This document shows, one piece after another, positions 1 through 12,109 of a stretch of DNA of 64,000 nucleotides (position 1 is its first letter; each line of letters opens with the position of its first letter). The DNA is from Abelmoschus esculentus (lineage: Eukaryota; Streptophyta; Magnoliopsida; Malvales; Malvaceae), in assembly GCA_035048815.1 (NCBI GenBank), contig JAUCBN010000035.1:5468501-5532500 (forward strand), written 5' to 3'. A program made the translations under genes and the position numbers. The notes under the pieces are model-generated. The model was not told the DNA's origin and ran no database searches. It was given only the letters and a program-made list of their open reading frames with translations.

Positions 1-1
1 A

Positions 2-3000
2 AAACCAAAACCAAAAGGTAATGGTTGGGATCGAGACAAGCAGCCCAAAAGTGGTTTTGACAAGCCATCGAGTGAACATTGGAGGCATTCGAACAACAGG
101 CCAAATAGGTTTGTTCGTTCGTGGGAGAGAAGGGACAAAGGTCCAGTTAAATGCTTCCATTATGATGGGCCTCATTTCATCAAGGATTGCCCAAAGAAGG
201 CCAGTCTTTCGGCCATCAAAACGGATGAGGAGTCATCCGAGGTAAGGGTCCAACTTAGTTCCATCATTAGTTCCCTTCAAACTAAGTCTACTCACAGGAA
301 CAAGGGCCTTATGTACATTGAAGTAACAATTGCGGGGAAGCAATTGAGCGCACTAGTGGACACCGGAGCATCCGAGTTGTTCATGTCCGAGGGAGCTGCC
401 AAGAAGCTTGGCCTTCAAGTGGAGAAGGCAAGTGGATGGATCAAGACAGTCGACTCCAAGGAGGAGCCCATTGCCGGAGTGGCAAAACGAGTAGAGCTTC
501 AACTTGGGAGTTGGACAGGTAAAGAGTCCATCAAGGTCATTCCCTTAGATGATTATGATTTGGTAATTGGTTTATCTTTTTTGGATCGGATTAATGTACT
601 TCTCTTGCCTTTTGCCGATTGTTTGTGTATCCTCGACCGCCAACATCAATGTGTGGTGCCGGTGAGTCGAGAGGCAGGTGTGCAAGCCAAGGTGTTATCC
701 GTAATCCAATTCAACAAAGGTGTGCGCAAGGATGAGGCATCCTACCTTGCAGTGCTCAAGGAGGATGAACCCATGGAGACCATGGAGATCCCCGATACCG
801 TGGGACGAGTCCTTGAAGAGTTCAAGGATACCATGCCTTCCGAGTTACCGAAGGTGCTACCACCAAAGCGAGAGGTGGATCACAAGATCGAGTTGTATCC
901 GAATGCGGAACCACCAGCAAGGGCCCCATATCGGATGGCACCACCGGAACTTGAGGAGTTACGAAGGCAACTTAAAGAGCTCCTGGATGCGGGCTATATT
1001 CGACCATCCAAGGCATCATTTGGTGCACCCGTGTTGTTTCAGAGGAAGCACGACGGTAGTCTACGAATGTGCATCGACTATCGGGCTTTGAACAAGCTCA
1101 CCATCAAAAACAAGTACCCGATTCCTTTGATCGCGGACTTGTTCGACCAGCTTGGGAGCGCGAGATGGTTCACCAAGCTAGATCTTCGCTCGGGATACTA
1201 CCAAGTGCGGATTGCCGAAGGAGATGAGCCCAAAACCGCTTGTGTGACAAGGTATGGGTCTTTCGAGTTCCTTGTCATGCCATTCGGTCTTACCAACGCT
1301 CTCGCTACGTTTTACACGTTAATGAACAAGGTATTGCATACTTTCCTTGATCGTTTTGTAGTTGTCTATCTAGATGACATAGTCATCTATAGCAACACTT
1401 TTGAGGAGCATATAAGGCACTTGAGAAAGGTTTTGCAGTTTCTCCGCGACAACGAGCTTTACATCAAGAAGGAGAAATGTGCTTTTGCCCAACGGGAAAT
1501 TCCTTTCTTGGGACACAGAATCGGAGAAGGCAAAATCCGAATGGACCAAAGTAAGATCCGTGCTATCAACGAGTGGGATCCTCCGACCAAGGTAACCGAG
1601 CTTCGCTCATTCCTTGGCCTAGCGAACTATTACCGCAAGTTTGTCAAGGGTTACTCCAACATCGCCACTCCACTGACCGAGCTGCTCAAAAAGAACGAGT
1701 GGGATTGGAGTCCGAGTTGTCAAAAGGCATTCGAGGAGCTGAAACAAGCCATGGTAAGTGAGCCAGTGTTGGCTCTTCCTGACCATACTAAGGCGTTCGA
1801 GATTTACACCGATGCATCAGACTTTGCGATCGATGGAGTGCTCATGCAAGAGGGGCATCCAGTGGCTTTCGAGAGTAGAAAGCTAAATGAGACAGAGAGA
1901 CGATACACCGTCCAAGAGAAGGAGATAACCGCCGTGATTCACTATTTGCGCACTTGGAGACATTATGTTTTGGGTTCAAGGTTTGTCGTCTATACCGATA
2001 ATAGTGCTATTAGCTTTTTCTTAACCCAAAAGAAATTGTCTCCTAAGCAGGCTAGGTGACAAGATTTTCTAGCCGAGTTTGACTTTACCATGGAGCATAA
2101 GCCAGGTAAAGTGAATACCGTAGCCGACGCACTAAGCCGGAGGTCTACATTTGCCGTAATTAGCGAACCCGAGGGGGCCTTGATCGAGAGCATCAAAGAG
2201 GGGCTTTCCCACGACCCTAGTGTAAAGAACCTTATCGAATATGCAAATGAGGGTAAGTCTCGACGATTCTGGATCGAAGAGGGCTTACTTTACACAAGGG
2301 GAAACCGCCTCTACATCCCTCACTTCAACAACCTACGCAAGCAACTCTTGAAGGAGTGCCATGATTCGAGATGGGCGGGTCATCCAGGCATGCATCGCAC
2401 CTTAGCCTTGCTAGCCGAGAGGTACTATTGGCCGCACATGGGTAACGATATGGAGGCCTATGTCAAAACTTGTCTAGTGTGCCAACAAGACAAGGTGGAA
2501 GCAAAGAAGCCAATGGGCTTACTTCAGCCGCTTCCAGTTTCAGAGAAACCATGGGAGAGTATTTCTCTTGACTTTATAATTGGTTTACCTAACGTTAACG
2601 ATTTTTCGAGTATTATGGTTGTGGGTGACAGGTTCTCAAAATATGCAACCTTTATACCAGCAACCAAGGTTTGTCCAGCCGAGGAGGCAGCACGGTTATT
2701 CCTCAAACACGTGGTAAAGTATTGGGGAATTCCGAAGACTATCGTGAACGATAGGGACACTCGCTTCACCGGCAGATTTTGGACGGAGTTGTTTAAGTTG
2801 ATGGGATCGAACTTAAACTTTTCAACAGCCTTTCATCCGCAAACGGACGGGCAAACGGAGAGGGTCAATGCACTGCTTGAGATTTATCTAAGGCACTATG
2901 TAAGTGCTACGCAAAGGGACTGGCCAAAGCTATTGGATGTGGCCCAATTTTCGTACAACTTGCAACGAAGCGAGGCAACCAATAGGAGTCCATTTGAGAT

Positions 3001-3654
3001 AGTAAATGGGCAACAACCGCACACTCCCGATGCGATTGCGACCAAGTATGAGGGTCCAAATCCAGCAGCCTTTAATTTCACAAAGGCCTGGCAAGAGCAA
3101 CGAGACTTAGCCGAAGCTTGCCTACACAAGGCTCAGAAGAGGAACAAAAAGTGGGCGGATCAAAAGCACAGGGACATGGAGTTTCAGGTAGGGGACTTAG
3201 TCCTTGCTAAATTGAATCTAACACTTCACAATTCTTCTGTTCACAGGGCGCTCGTGAGAAGATACGAGGGACCATACAAGGTGGTCAAACGAGTAGGCAA
3301 GGTGGCCTACAAGTTGGAGTTACCGGCAAAGCTTCGAGCCCACCCAGTTTTTCACATCAGCATGCTAAAGCCCTTCCATGAGGATGCTGATGACCCGGAG
3401 AGGAGTATATCCAGCCGAGCACCAGTTGGAGTCAGGGTCTCCTACAAGAAGGAGGCGCAAGATATCTTGGCGGACCGAGTTATCCGACGACCCGGACATA
3501 GACCAAGGCACGAATACTTTGTGCTTTGGAAGGGACTTCCCGAAACCTAAGGTAGTTGGGAACTTGCCGAGGACTTATGGCAATTCAACGACAAGATAGC
3601 CGAATTCCATCAAAGCCGAGCGACGAGGGCGTCGCTCAATTCAGTGCGGGAGAA
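2..3654 (+). pseudogene. gag-pol polyprotein, 3' part, two in-frame stops
   Basis: One frame stays readable from base 2 into the 3' LTR, interrupted only by TGA at 2057-2059 and TAA at 3548-3550. In order it encodes: a CCHC-type gag knuckle (152-190) whose second Cys is Tyr; a pepsin-like protease with DTGAS at 359-373; reverse transcriptase with YLDD at 1367-1378; RNase H from about 1795 with TDAS; integrase with an HHCC zinc-binding segment (about 2350-2500), a DDE core (about 2560-2870) and the GQTERVN motif; and a chromodomain from about 3450. The first stop falls at the end of RNase H where relatives have Trp (TGG to TGA). The second falls inside the chromodomain after WKGLPET. No frameshift is visible, so decay is by point mutation. 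Confidence 0.93.
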
Positions 3655-4539
3655 TGTCACACCCCGCCACCACATGATCGAGGAGGCCACACACCAAGGG
3701 GCCAACATGACCGAGGAGGCAGCACCCTTTGGGGCCGAGTCGGACACCATAGTTTCTGCCCAACACCATGGGGCGGAAGTCAGCACCCGACGTGCACACC
3801 AAGGAGCCGAGGACAACACCCGATGTGCATACCAAGGAGCCGAGCACAAGACTCGCACCACTCGTCCACCCGTGCGGGCCGATAGCAACACTAGTCATGC
3901 GCCACCAAGGGGCGAGATCCGCGCCCACACCATCCCATCGAGGGGCGAACCCATTGCCCGCATCTTCCAACAACATCCGGGGTCCGAGGGCCTTGCCACC
4001 CAGACCGAGCCCGATACCTTGCGAGCTGCCCAAGTGTTTCTATCCGACATCTTGGGCCTTTCTCAAGCCTACCCAGCCAACTCTCTTGGAGAATACCCAG
4101 TTGACCGGATTACACAAGGAAAGAAGGAGCCACCAACCAAATCCCCTGATTCAAGGAAGGTGTCTCCCAGCACTTATGGAAACAATCAACATTCATCCAT
4201 GCATTGAAGGAAAGCTCACCAACCATGATTTTCCTTCCTTTATTACTTGTCTTAGATTAATCTTAGCCATCGATTTACTTCTTTTGTAACCGTTAGATCG
4301 TAGCTAGCCATCCTATAAATAGTGGCTTCATTTTCATTTGTAACTCACTTCATTCTTCATTTTTCTCTTGAGTAATAGAAAGCAACACTTTTCTCTCATC
4401 TTTCTTTTGCCTTGCTTTTATTTCCACTGTGCTTATCCAAGCTTTTCTCTTGGATTTTTAGGCTGACTTAGCCGCACCATCAAAGAGATTCGCGACTAAG
4501 GCCGCACGGTTCCGCTAGTAGAACCCTAGCCCCGTGACA
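3655..4539 (+). repeat. 3' LTR of the gypsy element
   Basis: Starts TGTCAC directly after the purine-rich GCGGGAGAA and ends GTGACA at 4534-4539, a perfect 6-bp terminal inverted repeat, giving an LTR of 885 bp. A TATA box at 4314-4321 sits where the LTR promoter is expected and the sequence after it is T/C-rich like an R-U5 region. Open frames inside it (for example 3644-4207) are pol read-through and LTR sequence, not genes. Confidence 0.88.
4314..4321 (+). promoter_or_regulatory. TATA box of the LTR promoter
   Basis: TATAAATA, about 225 bp before the LTR end. It is the only good TATA match in the GC-richer part of the LTR and probably set the element's transcription start. Confidence 0.55.
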
Positions 4540-6003
4540 ATATATTAACCAAAACAAATATGGTAAAAATTAAATATGCACAATTGGTAATATGTTATAT
4601 TAATTATAATTATAATAATGAAAGTTTCTAATAAAAATGAAAACTTATGGTAATAAATTATAATATATTAATATAATATAATAAAAAACAGTAATAAATC
4701 ATAATTATAAAACTTACTATAATAGATTATAATTACGAAATGGTAATAATAATAATATAATATTATATAATTACAAAAAGTAATAATAATAATAAACTAT
4801 AATAATAATAATAATAGAGGGGCTAATTTGCGAGAAAACAATAGTTAGGGGGTTAAAAATAAATAAGCAGGGGTTAAATTGAAATAAAACATGAAATTAT
4901 AGGACTAAATAGAAAAATTAGTGACTGAAATGCAATAAAAAACAAACTAGAGGACCGAATGCAAGGATACTGAAACTCCAGTGGTTGCGCGCGTGATTTA
5001 CCCATTAACCCGGGTTATCCGCGAGTCCGGGTCGGTCGAACGGGCCGGATATGGGTCTCTAAAGCTAAAACGACGTCGTTTCAGAAGAAGTATATAAGCC
5101 TCCCTTGATGCAATTTGCTCTTCATTTTCATTTTTTCTCAAACATGAGAAAGGATTTTTTATAAAGGCTCCTAAACTCTCTGAGCCCAGTCGTTGTCGAT
5201 GAGGATCGGCACCGTTCGTCTTTGTCGGTCACCGCGTCGGCCGTCGTTGTCGATCGCCGAAGGAAGAAAGTTTAGCATTTTCTGAAAGATCTCGACGTGG
5301 GGAGTCCAGATCTAACCTCAGAATTTCAAAACGAGGAACACAGAAGTCTAGATCTAAAAGATAAGTGCTTGAACCCTTTTATTTCTTTTTTACCTTTTTT
5401 CGGGTTTTTTTGCTCCAATCTCTCCCCTCTCTTTTTTGATTTGTGTTCGAATGTTATGAAATTTTTTATTGTTGTTTTTGCCTCGAATACACTCTTTTTT
5501 GCTTTGAAGTCTTATTTTTTTTCTACTTTTTCTGTCCAAAATGTTACAAAGTCCGATTTGGGTTTTATACCCACAAAATATACATATAAAAAGAAAAAGC
5601 TTTTGATTAGATCTAATCTAATCTTCTTTTTTCTTTTGCAAATGCGATAGGACAAGGGCGATAGAGTAGACCCGAGGTTAGAGGAGGGCGGTGGCCGACC
5701 ATCTCGTTAAATTGGGGAGCGTGTGGCTGCCACGCGGCAGACCAAGCGCCGCGCGTGGCGGCCACGTGCCTGATCTAGAAAGCCATGGCAGAGGCGGCGG
5801 CTGAGCATGGTGGGGGCTAGGGTTATCACATAATTAGGGTTTATGGTTAGTTTTGGATCGAGTTTAGGTGTGGGTTGTTTGTTGGGTCAAGGGTTAACTA
5901 TTGGGCTTTGCAAATAAAATGGTTTTGGGTTTGTATTTAAATTAATGGGTTATTACATTATGGCGCTTGGAATAATACATCTAAGCCATAAATACCGTGG
6001 AGG
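4540..6003. other. Repeat-derived spacer with an LTR-like GC-rich block
   Basis: 4540-4830 is very AT-rich with many AAT runs. From about 4830 the text changes to motifs common in plant LTRs: repeated 'ggactaaat'-type phrases, the palindrome AACGACGTCGTT near 5070, TATATAA near 5092, then a T-rich stretch. GC-rich segments with no long clean ORF follow at 5160-5290 and 5650-5830. Near 5960 ATGGCGCTTGG resembles the start of a tRNA-Asp primer-binding site (as in Tat/Athila elements), but the match soon fails. I read this as a truncated old LTR without proven boundaries. The 117-codon frame at 5297-5650 is low-complexity and I do not call it a gene. Confidence 0.4.
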
Positions 6004-6279
6004 ATGCTAGGACAATTGACAATAAAGAAGGGAGTTTTCACCAATACTATTTCTGAATCCCTCGTCAAATTTAAGAAACATGAGAGTTCTAAGGAAAATG
6101 ATAACAAAGAGCCATGGTGGGAGAGGAAACAAATCACACAAAAACCGAAAAAAAAAGTTTTGAAGGGGAAAAATAATGACGAAGAAGAAAGAGAGCAATC
6201 AACTCAGAAAAAAAAAGAAAGACGAGGACGAAATCTCTACATGTCCTCAGCTCAATCAAATTATTATTTTCTCTTGTAA
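6004..6279 (+). other. Unrecognised 91-codon ORF, Lys/Glu-rich
   Basis: An ATG-initiated frame of 91 codons. The first 35 residues look protein-like; the rest is dominated by Lys, Glu and Gln from A-rich sequence. I recognise no domain. It follows the LTR-like block directly and may be internal retrotransposon sequence. No promoter or splice pattern supports it as a host gene. Confidence 0.15.
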
Positions 6280-6945
6280 TTAGAAGTTTCTTTGATAAGT
6301 CTCAGTTTGTGTTTTTAGTGTACTTGAATTAGTTACTATATAATCGGTACTATTACCTGAATGATAAATGGTTGACACTACTACTTAATTAGTATTAATG
6401 GTCTAAACAATCAGAACTGTTAATTGTTAAATAACTACCTAATAACTATCCACCCACTAATTATATGTAAGAAAGAGGTGATGATTCACCTTAAAAAAAT
6501 TAAAATGAACGGTTCTGATTGTTTGAAACCACGGATAACCTCACCTAATAATTTTTCTTCATAATGGTGTATTAGGTTATTAAAATGGACCATTAAGAGT
6601 TTAAATCATTTCAATTATTTATTTGAGTTACATGGGGTTCGAGTCATACTAGTTTAGGTTATTAACCTGTTATTATCAAATCAAATCAGATTAGATTACT
6701 TTACTCAATATTTTGGAGTTCAAACAAGTGTCTATCTGATGCACAGGTCATAATTTTTGTTGTCATCCGACAATTAATCTAAGGTTGCAAGGAAATGCAA
6801 CCTGGTAGTTGAAAACATCGAAATGTTTGGTTTTTTCATATTGTCTTCATTCAGGAATCGGTTTTATGCTACATGACAACTGAATTATAAAAGAGTAATA
6901 ATAGAGTCCATAGCCATCCATGAACATTTCAAGACTGCAACAACA
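6280..6945. other. Spacer and GST promoter region
   Basis: AT-rich sequence with no coding signal. The only feature I can name is the TATA box at 6886-6892, 54 bp before the GST start codon. Confidence 0.6.
6886..6892 (+). promoter_or_regulatory. TATA box for the tau GST gene
   Basis: TATAAAA, 54 bp upstream of the ATG at 6946. This implies a short leader of about 25-30 nt, common for plant GSTU genes. Confidence 0.55.
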
Positions 6946-7746
6946 ATGGCCGAAGAAGTGAAGTTTTTTGGCATGTGGGCGAGCCCTTTCGGCCGCAGAG
7001 TAGAACTGGCACTGAAACTCAAAGGAATACCCTACGAATACATGGAAGAAGATCTATCTAACAAGAGCCCTTTGCTTTTGAAGTATAACCCCATCAACAA
7101 GAAAATCCCTGTCGTAGTGCACAACGGAAAACCAGTGTCGGAATCGTTGGTCATACTCGAATACCTGGATGAGACATGGGAAACACATCCTCTTTTGCCT
7201 AAAGATCCTTATGAAAGAGCAATGGCTCGTTTCTATGCTAAATTCATAGACGAAAAGGTAGACCTTCCTTGGTCTATAACTTCTTCTAAAGGGATCAAAT
7301 CCCAAATTTTATCGTAACACAGGGTCTAAAATTAGAATTAGACCTTTCTGTGAACAAGGAGCTTATAAAGATGCAATGTGATCTGTTTTCAGGTTTTGCC
7401 AACAATGTTCAAGCTTGGCTGTAGCACGGGGGAGGAAAAGCAGAACGCCATTGAAGAAATTCATCAGCAGCTGAGAATTCTTGAAGCTGGTCTTCAAGGT
7501 AAGCAATTTTTTTCAGGTGAGAGACTAGGTTACCTGGACATTGCTGCTAATCTTTTACTGTGGTTTCATATGATCGGAGAGATTACTGGGGAGAAACATC
7601 TAACCCCTGAGAATTTCCCTTTAATTCATGATTGGATTGAAAAGATGATGAAACTGGATGTTGTGAATGACTGCTTGGTCCCAATAGAGAGACGTCAAGA
7701 GTGGATGGAACTCAACCGAAAAGCCACTCAATCTGCTTCAAACTAA
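6946..7746 (+). CDS. GSTU: Tau-class glutathione S-transferase (two exons)
   Basis: Exon 1 is 6946-7257 (104 codons, ending DEK) and exon 2 is 7393-7746; the 135-bp intron has GT at 7258 and AG at 7392. The product is 221 aa, the usual GSTU length. The N-terminal thioredoxin-like domain has the catalytic Ser13 in WASPFGRRV, the glutathione-contact motif with Glu66-Ser67 (ESLVILEYLDETW), and KIPVVVHNGKP. The C-terminal half is the helical GST_C domain with GYLDIAANLLL. The single intron after about residue 104 is the class-typical position. Tau GSTs are cytosolic dimers that conjugate glutathione to electrophiles such as herbicides and oxylipins. Nothing is broken. The fragment at about 10.0 kb suggests this was once a tandem GST cluster. 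Subgroup number not assigned. Confidence 0.95.
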
Positions 7747-9735
7747 TAAAAAAAACTCTCAGGGGCCATGGCCAAAATTATGTGTTTTAAGCTTTGGTTT
7801 AAGATCTGTGTATTCCATGAAAGTGTGGACTAGAATAATTTGCATGAATAAAAGTTTAATTATGATTTTAGTTCTTATACTATATTGAAGTGTGATCACA
7901 TAATTTGATGTCAAAGATGACCTGCACATGGAGAAATTATATTATGGGTAAGTGCAGTCACGTATCCATAAAACCAACCAATAAAATTTACTCATCTCAT
8001 CAATTTTTTTATGTTATATTTTTTCCCAAATAAATCTTCACTTGAAAAAAAGTGTTTTTAAAATGAATTAACAGTGCATACGAGTAAAGATTCACTTAAA
8101 AAAATATAACATGAAAAAAAATAACGAGATTAATGATTTTTAGTAATTGGTCTCATAGATGACGTAATGAGACTTACTCATAACATAATTTCTCCCGCGT
8201 GATGAATTCCGAAATCATGGATTTGGTGATGCATTGATTCCATTCCTTGAGTTAGTGTTTGACTTTTTGTTATAGATATTTAATTTTAGGTAAATTATAA
8301 ATTTCATCACTCAATTTTATTCTTATTTTTATTATTATTTTTTTAATTTAATCAATTAACTTTGAATATTAAATTATTTTATCATTTTATTATTACCTAT
8401 GTAAAAATGTTATGACATGGATACATTAACTTATTTTCATAATATCATTCAAAGAGTTAAGTGGTTTAATTGACAAAATTAAAAGATCTACGGTCAAATT
8501 AGAATCTTTACATAATTAGGTGGTCATTTATATATATTGGCCTCGAGAAGACGATGAAGAAGAGGACTGAATCAATTCTCGTCTGAACTTGTTGTCAGTG
8601 ATTCGATTAATTGGTAAGATGATTTTTTGAATATGGATGAGTGAATATCGGATCGAGTAAAGTTGATACAAGTAAAAGATTTGTATTAAGTAAATTAGCG
8701 AGTTATATTTTATTATTTAAGTTTTATTTGACTTTGTTTCGAGTTAAATTATTCGTGTTTTTATTTAAATTAAATTATAAATATTTATATTGTTATTATA
8801 GTAATTGATTTTAATTAAATAATTTTTTATAATCATATATAATATATATATATTTACAAGTGTGAGTAGAGTTTATAATTTAAATTAATAAATCAAATAT
8901 TATTTAAAATTAAATAATATATTTATAATATTATCTCTTAAATAAATTAGTTTGAGGGAAAAAATATTAATACGAGTATAAAAAATCAACGAAAGAAGTT
9001 GTGAAGAATTACAATCAAATTTATCAATTTGAGTTAAACTATTTTAGAATTTTGTTATATGAGTTCGGTTTTGAGGTCTAATGTGACACCGAAAGTTAAA
9101 CTCTAAACCCTAAAAAGTTAAAGCATAAAACTCATTTAGAATTTAGGGTTTAAATGAGTTTAGGGTTTATTAAATAAATTTTTATTATAATTTAGATATT
9201 TTAATTTATTATATATAAAATAATTTAATTAATATTTAATTAAATTAAAAATAAATTTATTGTTTTATGTGAATAAATATAGAAAATTGTATGTATTATA
9301 TAAATATTGAAGGGCTTTGTATTACAAAATCTATTATGATCTTGTTGTTTTGTTCCATACCTATTGTTGTGGGTTCAATTCCTTTTAGTCACATTTAAGG
9401 GTTATTTTGTTTTTTTTCTTTAATTTAGAGGAAGAAAATATATTTAAAAAATTAAATATATAAAAATAACCTTTCCAATAAGGTGATGACTAAATAAGGA
9501 CTAAATTATAAAAAATTATGAATAACAAAGACTAAATGTGTAATTATTTTATTATTTTAATTTAACTGCCACGCCATCAGTCCGTTACATCCTTAACGGC
9601 AAATGGCTATTCTAATACCAAATCAATAGTTTATTAGTGTATTTGATTCTTTTTAAAGCATTGTGGTCAGATCGATACTAAACCCATAGTATGGTGACTA
9701 TCTGTGTAGTTTATCCAATTATTTTCTATTCTAGT
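7747..9735. other. AT-rich intergenic region
   Basis: No coding signal. 9098-9170 has telobox-like AAACCCTAA motifs in inverted order around AGTTAAAGC. From about 8630 to 9080 the sequence has GATCGAGT/AACTCGA phrases like those at the ends of small hAT-type elements elsewhere in the window, but I could not fix ends. Confidence 0.5.
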
Positions 9736-9806
9736 GATGTTTCTACAGTGAAATAGATGTTTCTACAGTGAAATAGAAGTCGAATTTAAAAGAATCCGAT
9801 TATAAA
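9736..9806 (+). repeat. Relic of a 57-kb-type MITE end, with a perfect 20-bp tandem duplication
   Basis: GATGTTTCTACAGTGAAATA occurs twice back to back (9736-9755 and 9756-9775), followed by AGTCGAATTTAAAAGAATCCG. The same motif order (GATGTTTCTACAG, then a GTCGGATT/AATCCGAC hairpin) forms the end of the MITE at 57030-57298, so this is probably a fragment of the same family. Confidence 0.5.
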
Positions 9807-9968
9807 CAATGATTTCAGGAAAAAAAAAAAAAAAAGCAAAGAAAGATCCATAATAATCACTTTGCATAGTTAAAGATATTGTTCACTATCCTCTATACTC
9901 TGCTCACTGCACTCTATTCTCTGTTTATTTTTTATTTTTAAAATCCAACTTTTATTTTACAGTAGAAA

Positions 9969-10075
9969 TATCACTACAACTAATTGGGCAGGTTAAACTG
10001 GTAGAGACTGAACTCAAAGGGAAACCTTATTTTGCAGGTGAAGGCTATTGGATACCTCGATATTGTAAATACATA
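9969..10075 (+). pseudogene. Tau GST exon 2 fragment, frameshifted
   Basis: Read forward, about 9994-10046 gives VKLVETELKGKPYFAGEG, the GST counterpart of residues 136-154 of the intact gene. After GEG the frame shifts by one and GYLDIVN follows from the other frame, matching GYLDIAAN. Nothing before or after matches GST, so this is a remnant of about 100 bp. It supports a former tandem copy of the gene at 6946-7746. Confidence 0.7.
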
Positions 10076-10291
10076 AACACTCTTAATACACGCAAAACAT
10101 GAACGATGTCCATGTCCATACAAAGTTTCATGGAAATAACCCTGGAACTGGTCCAAATAAGCACTCTCAGGATCTGAGTACCACCTGAGAAACAAGATGT
10201 CCTTAGTACATAGAATCGAAACAAGGACATAAATTATTTTTCAAAGATAGAGTAGTTTGTAGAAAACTAAGTTCAGCCTTTGTGATCAAAA

Positions 10292-11155
10292 TCAATGAGC
10301 ACTAGGATCCTTCACAATGGTTACAGGGCAAGTTGCATGTAGCACAACATAATTGCTCACACTTCCGATCAGTACCCTAATGCCAACCAAAAGCAGAATA
10401 TCAGACATCAAACAAAATGATAAAACAAACAAGAAACAGTTCATGTCCTGATCAGACTAGTCAGACCATGGAAACAAATCCAAAATGCTTTCTTCGAGCA
10501 CCCACTGATCACTCAAAAGGTTTGTGCATGTCTACACCCTTCAACCAATTTTCCCAGTAAGATGGTAAAGATATATTTACCTTTGAATGGTGCCAAGTCC
10601 TCTGCTGCCCATTACCAAACTGTCCAGCTTCAGATCTGCAATGGCTTCACATATTTTATCCCTGGGTTCACCCCAGTAAATCTTTCCCACAATAGTTACC
10701 TGTAATCAGTTGTATGACCAAAATCAAATACAACAACAACAAAACAAAAGGAGAAGAAAAATACTATACAAATAGATGTGCCAGGGAAACCTCCTTCTGC
10801 CTGGAAGCCGTATCAACCAGGTCCAGAACCTCTGGATCGGGATCAACAGCATATGTCTGCATCACTTCCTTCTCTCTGAGCTCCGATAATGGAATCAAAG
10901 CTACAGACGAAGATTACCAAGTCAAACATAGTCAAAAGAATGGTGATTGGAAACGGAATTGAGTCTTTCCAGTGACTCACGTGACCCTGTGGTTGCCCAA
11001 AGGAGGTTGCGAGACTCGTCGCTCTGATGGTGTTTTACATGGATGAGATACAGTGTGTCTCCTTTTTCTACCAGATTGTCGATGGTCCATTTGAGAGCTA
11101 CTTTGCTTCCCTTTGAGAAATCCACTGCCACGCCGATTTGCCTATCTTTGGTCAT
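10292..11155 (-). CDS. Universal stress protein (USP-A family), four exons
   Basis: Exons on the minus strand: 11155-10981, 10900-10791, 10699-10581 and 10376-10292, all with GT/AG borders, giving 162 aa. The only in-frame ATG is at 11155 (MTKDRQIGVAVDFS). The fold signature is clear: beta1 RQIGVAVDFS, KWTIDNL, LYLIHV, a conserved SPLIPLSEL segment, DTASRQKEVTIVGKIYWGEPRDKICE, and the ATP-binding loop GSRGLGTIQRVLIGS, which fits G-x2-G-x9-G-S. HATCPVTIVKD ends the domain. Such small plant USPs are cytosolic or nuclear nucleotide-binding proteins linked to abiotic stress. A TTGACC W-box core lies at about 11270-11275 upstream. No damage seen. Confidence 0.95.
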
Positions 11156-11179
11156 GCTTTTTGTTGTTTGAGAAATCAA

Positions 11180-12109
11180 ACCCAGAAACGAATAACGAAC
11201 TATGATGACGGAGATAAGGCTGTGAACTTTAAGAGGACAAATAGGGTACGAAAGCTGTGAGATGGTAAGGTCAACGTTTGATTGTCTTGGTCTTGGCAGA
11301 TTCTTATTGGTACTCAGGGAATTTGTCTAGTTATGGCAATATCTAAGGCTATTAATTTTTTATGATTTTTGTCTTCAATAATTCAGGAAGATATTTTAAA
11401 ATCGTCCTTCCTAGTGCAATAATTGCTCTTTCGAGCAGAAAGAAAGCAACATTCCATATGCCATTGGGATCAGTCAGTAGTGCGTAGAGATGAGACTCAG
11501 TCCACAAATTGTGTGGCTCAACCACCACCGACAACTTTCACTTAAGCTGTACTACGTTCTAAATCAATTTTTGAGTTAAAAGTTGGTTTAAAATACATAA
11601 ATAATATTAATAGTTAATTTTTTTAAAAAAAAAATTATATTTGAAAAGTGTTTTTTAAACTAAACATAAAAATTAAAAATTTTATCTTTTACGGTTAAAA
11701 AGTGCTTTTAAAAGTCATATTATAATTTTAATTTTTATTTGTTATGTTTTATTATAATTTAATTTGTATAATTACATAATTATATTTGACATAAATTATT
11801 TTTTAGTTCAAATATTATATATATTTATGTTAAATTTTTTAAAAAAAAACTTTTAAAAAATCATTTTTTAAATCACTTCTGACACTAAAAATAATCTATG
11901 TTTTTATTTATTAATATTTTTAAATTTTATCATAATTTAAGTTAATATTATAATATAAAAAAATTTGATTATCATTTAAATGTAGATTTTTTTAACTTAT
12001 ATTATAATTATTGTATATTAATATTATAATATTATATTACAATATTAATAAGGAAAATTTTACTATAATTGTCGTATATTGATATATCTTATTAATTTTT
12101 AATTTAAAG
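11180..12109. other. Intergenic region
   Basis: 11180-11340 is the presumed USP promoter. 11545-11900 is AT-rich with repeated AAGTGCTTTTAAAAG/AAATCACTTCT phrases near both ends, like a degraded MITE, but boundaries are unclear. The 60-codon minus frame at 11352-11534 has no recognisable similarity. Confidence 0.5.

Larger units (their letters stand above)
1..4539 (+). mobile_element. Ty3/gypsy chromovirus retrotransposon, 5' part outside the window
   Basis: The 3' portion of an LTR retrotransposon: end of gag, protease, reverse transcriptase, RNase H, integrase and chromodomain in one frame, then a purine-rich stretch and a complete 3' LTR. The gag-PR-RT-RH-INT order and the C-terminal chromodomain place it in the Ty3/gypsy chromoviruses; a Tekay/Del-like clade is my guess. 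The 5' LTR, primer-binding site and most of gag lie left of base 1, so no target-site duplication can be checked. Two nonsense codons and a damaged gag zinc knuckle show that this copy is not autonomous. Confidence 0.95.

Noticed and set aside
3610..4289. Several overlapping ORFs up to 187 codons on both strands
   Set aside because: They lie in the 3' LTR and pol read-through; GC-rich low-complexity repeats of the LTR keep frames open.
9098..9170. AAACCCTAA/TTAGGGTTT motifs as a possible interstitial telomere
   Set aside because: Only isolated telobox-like motifs, no tandem array.
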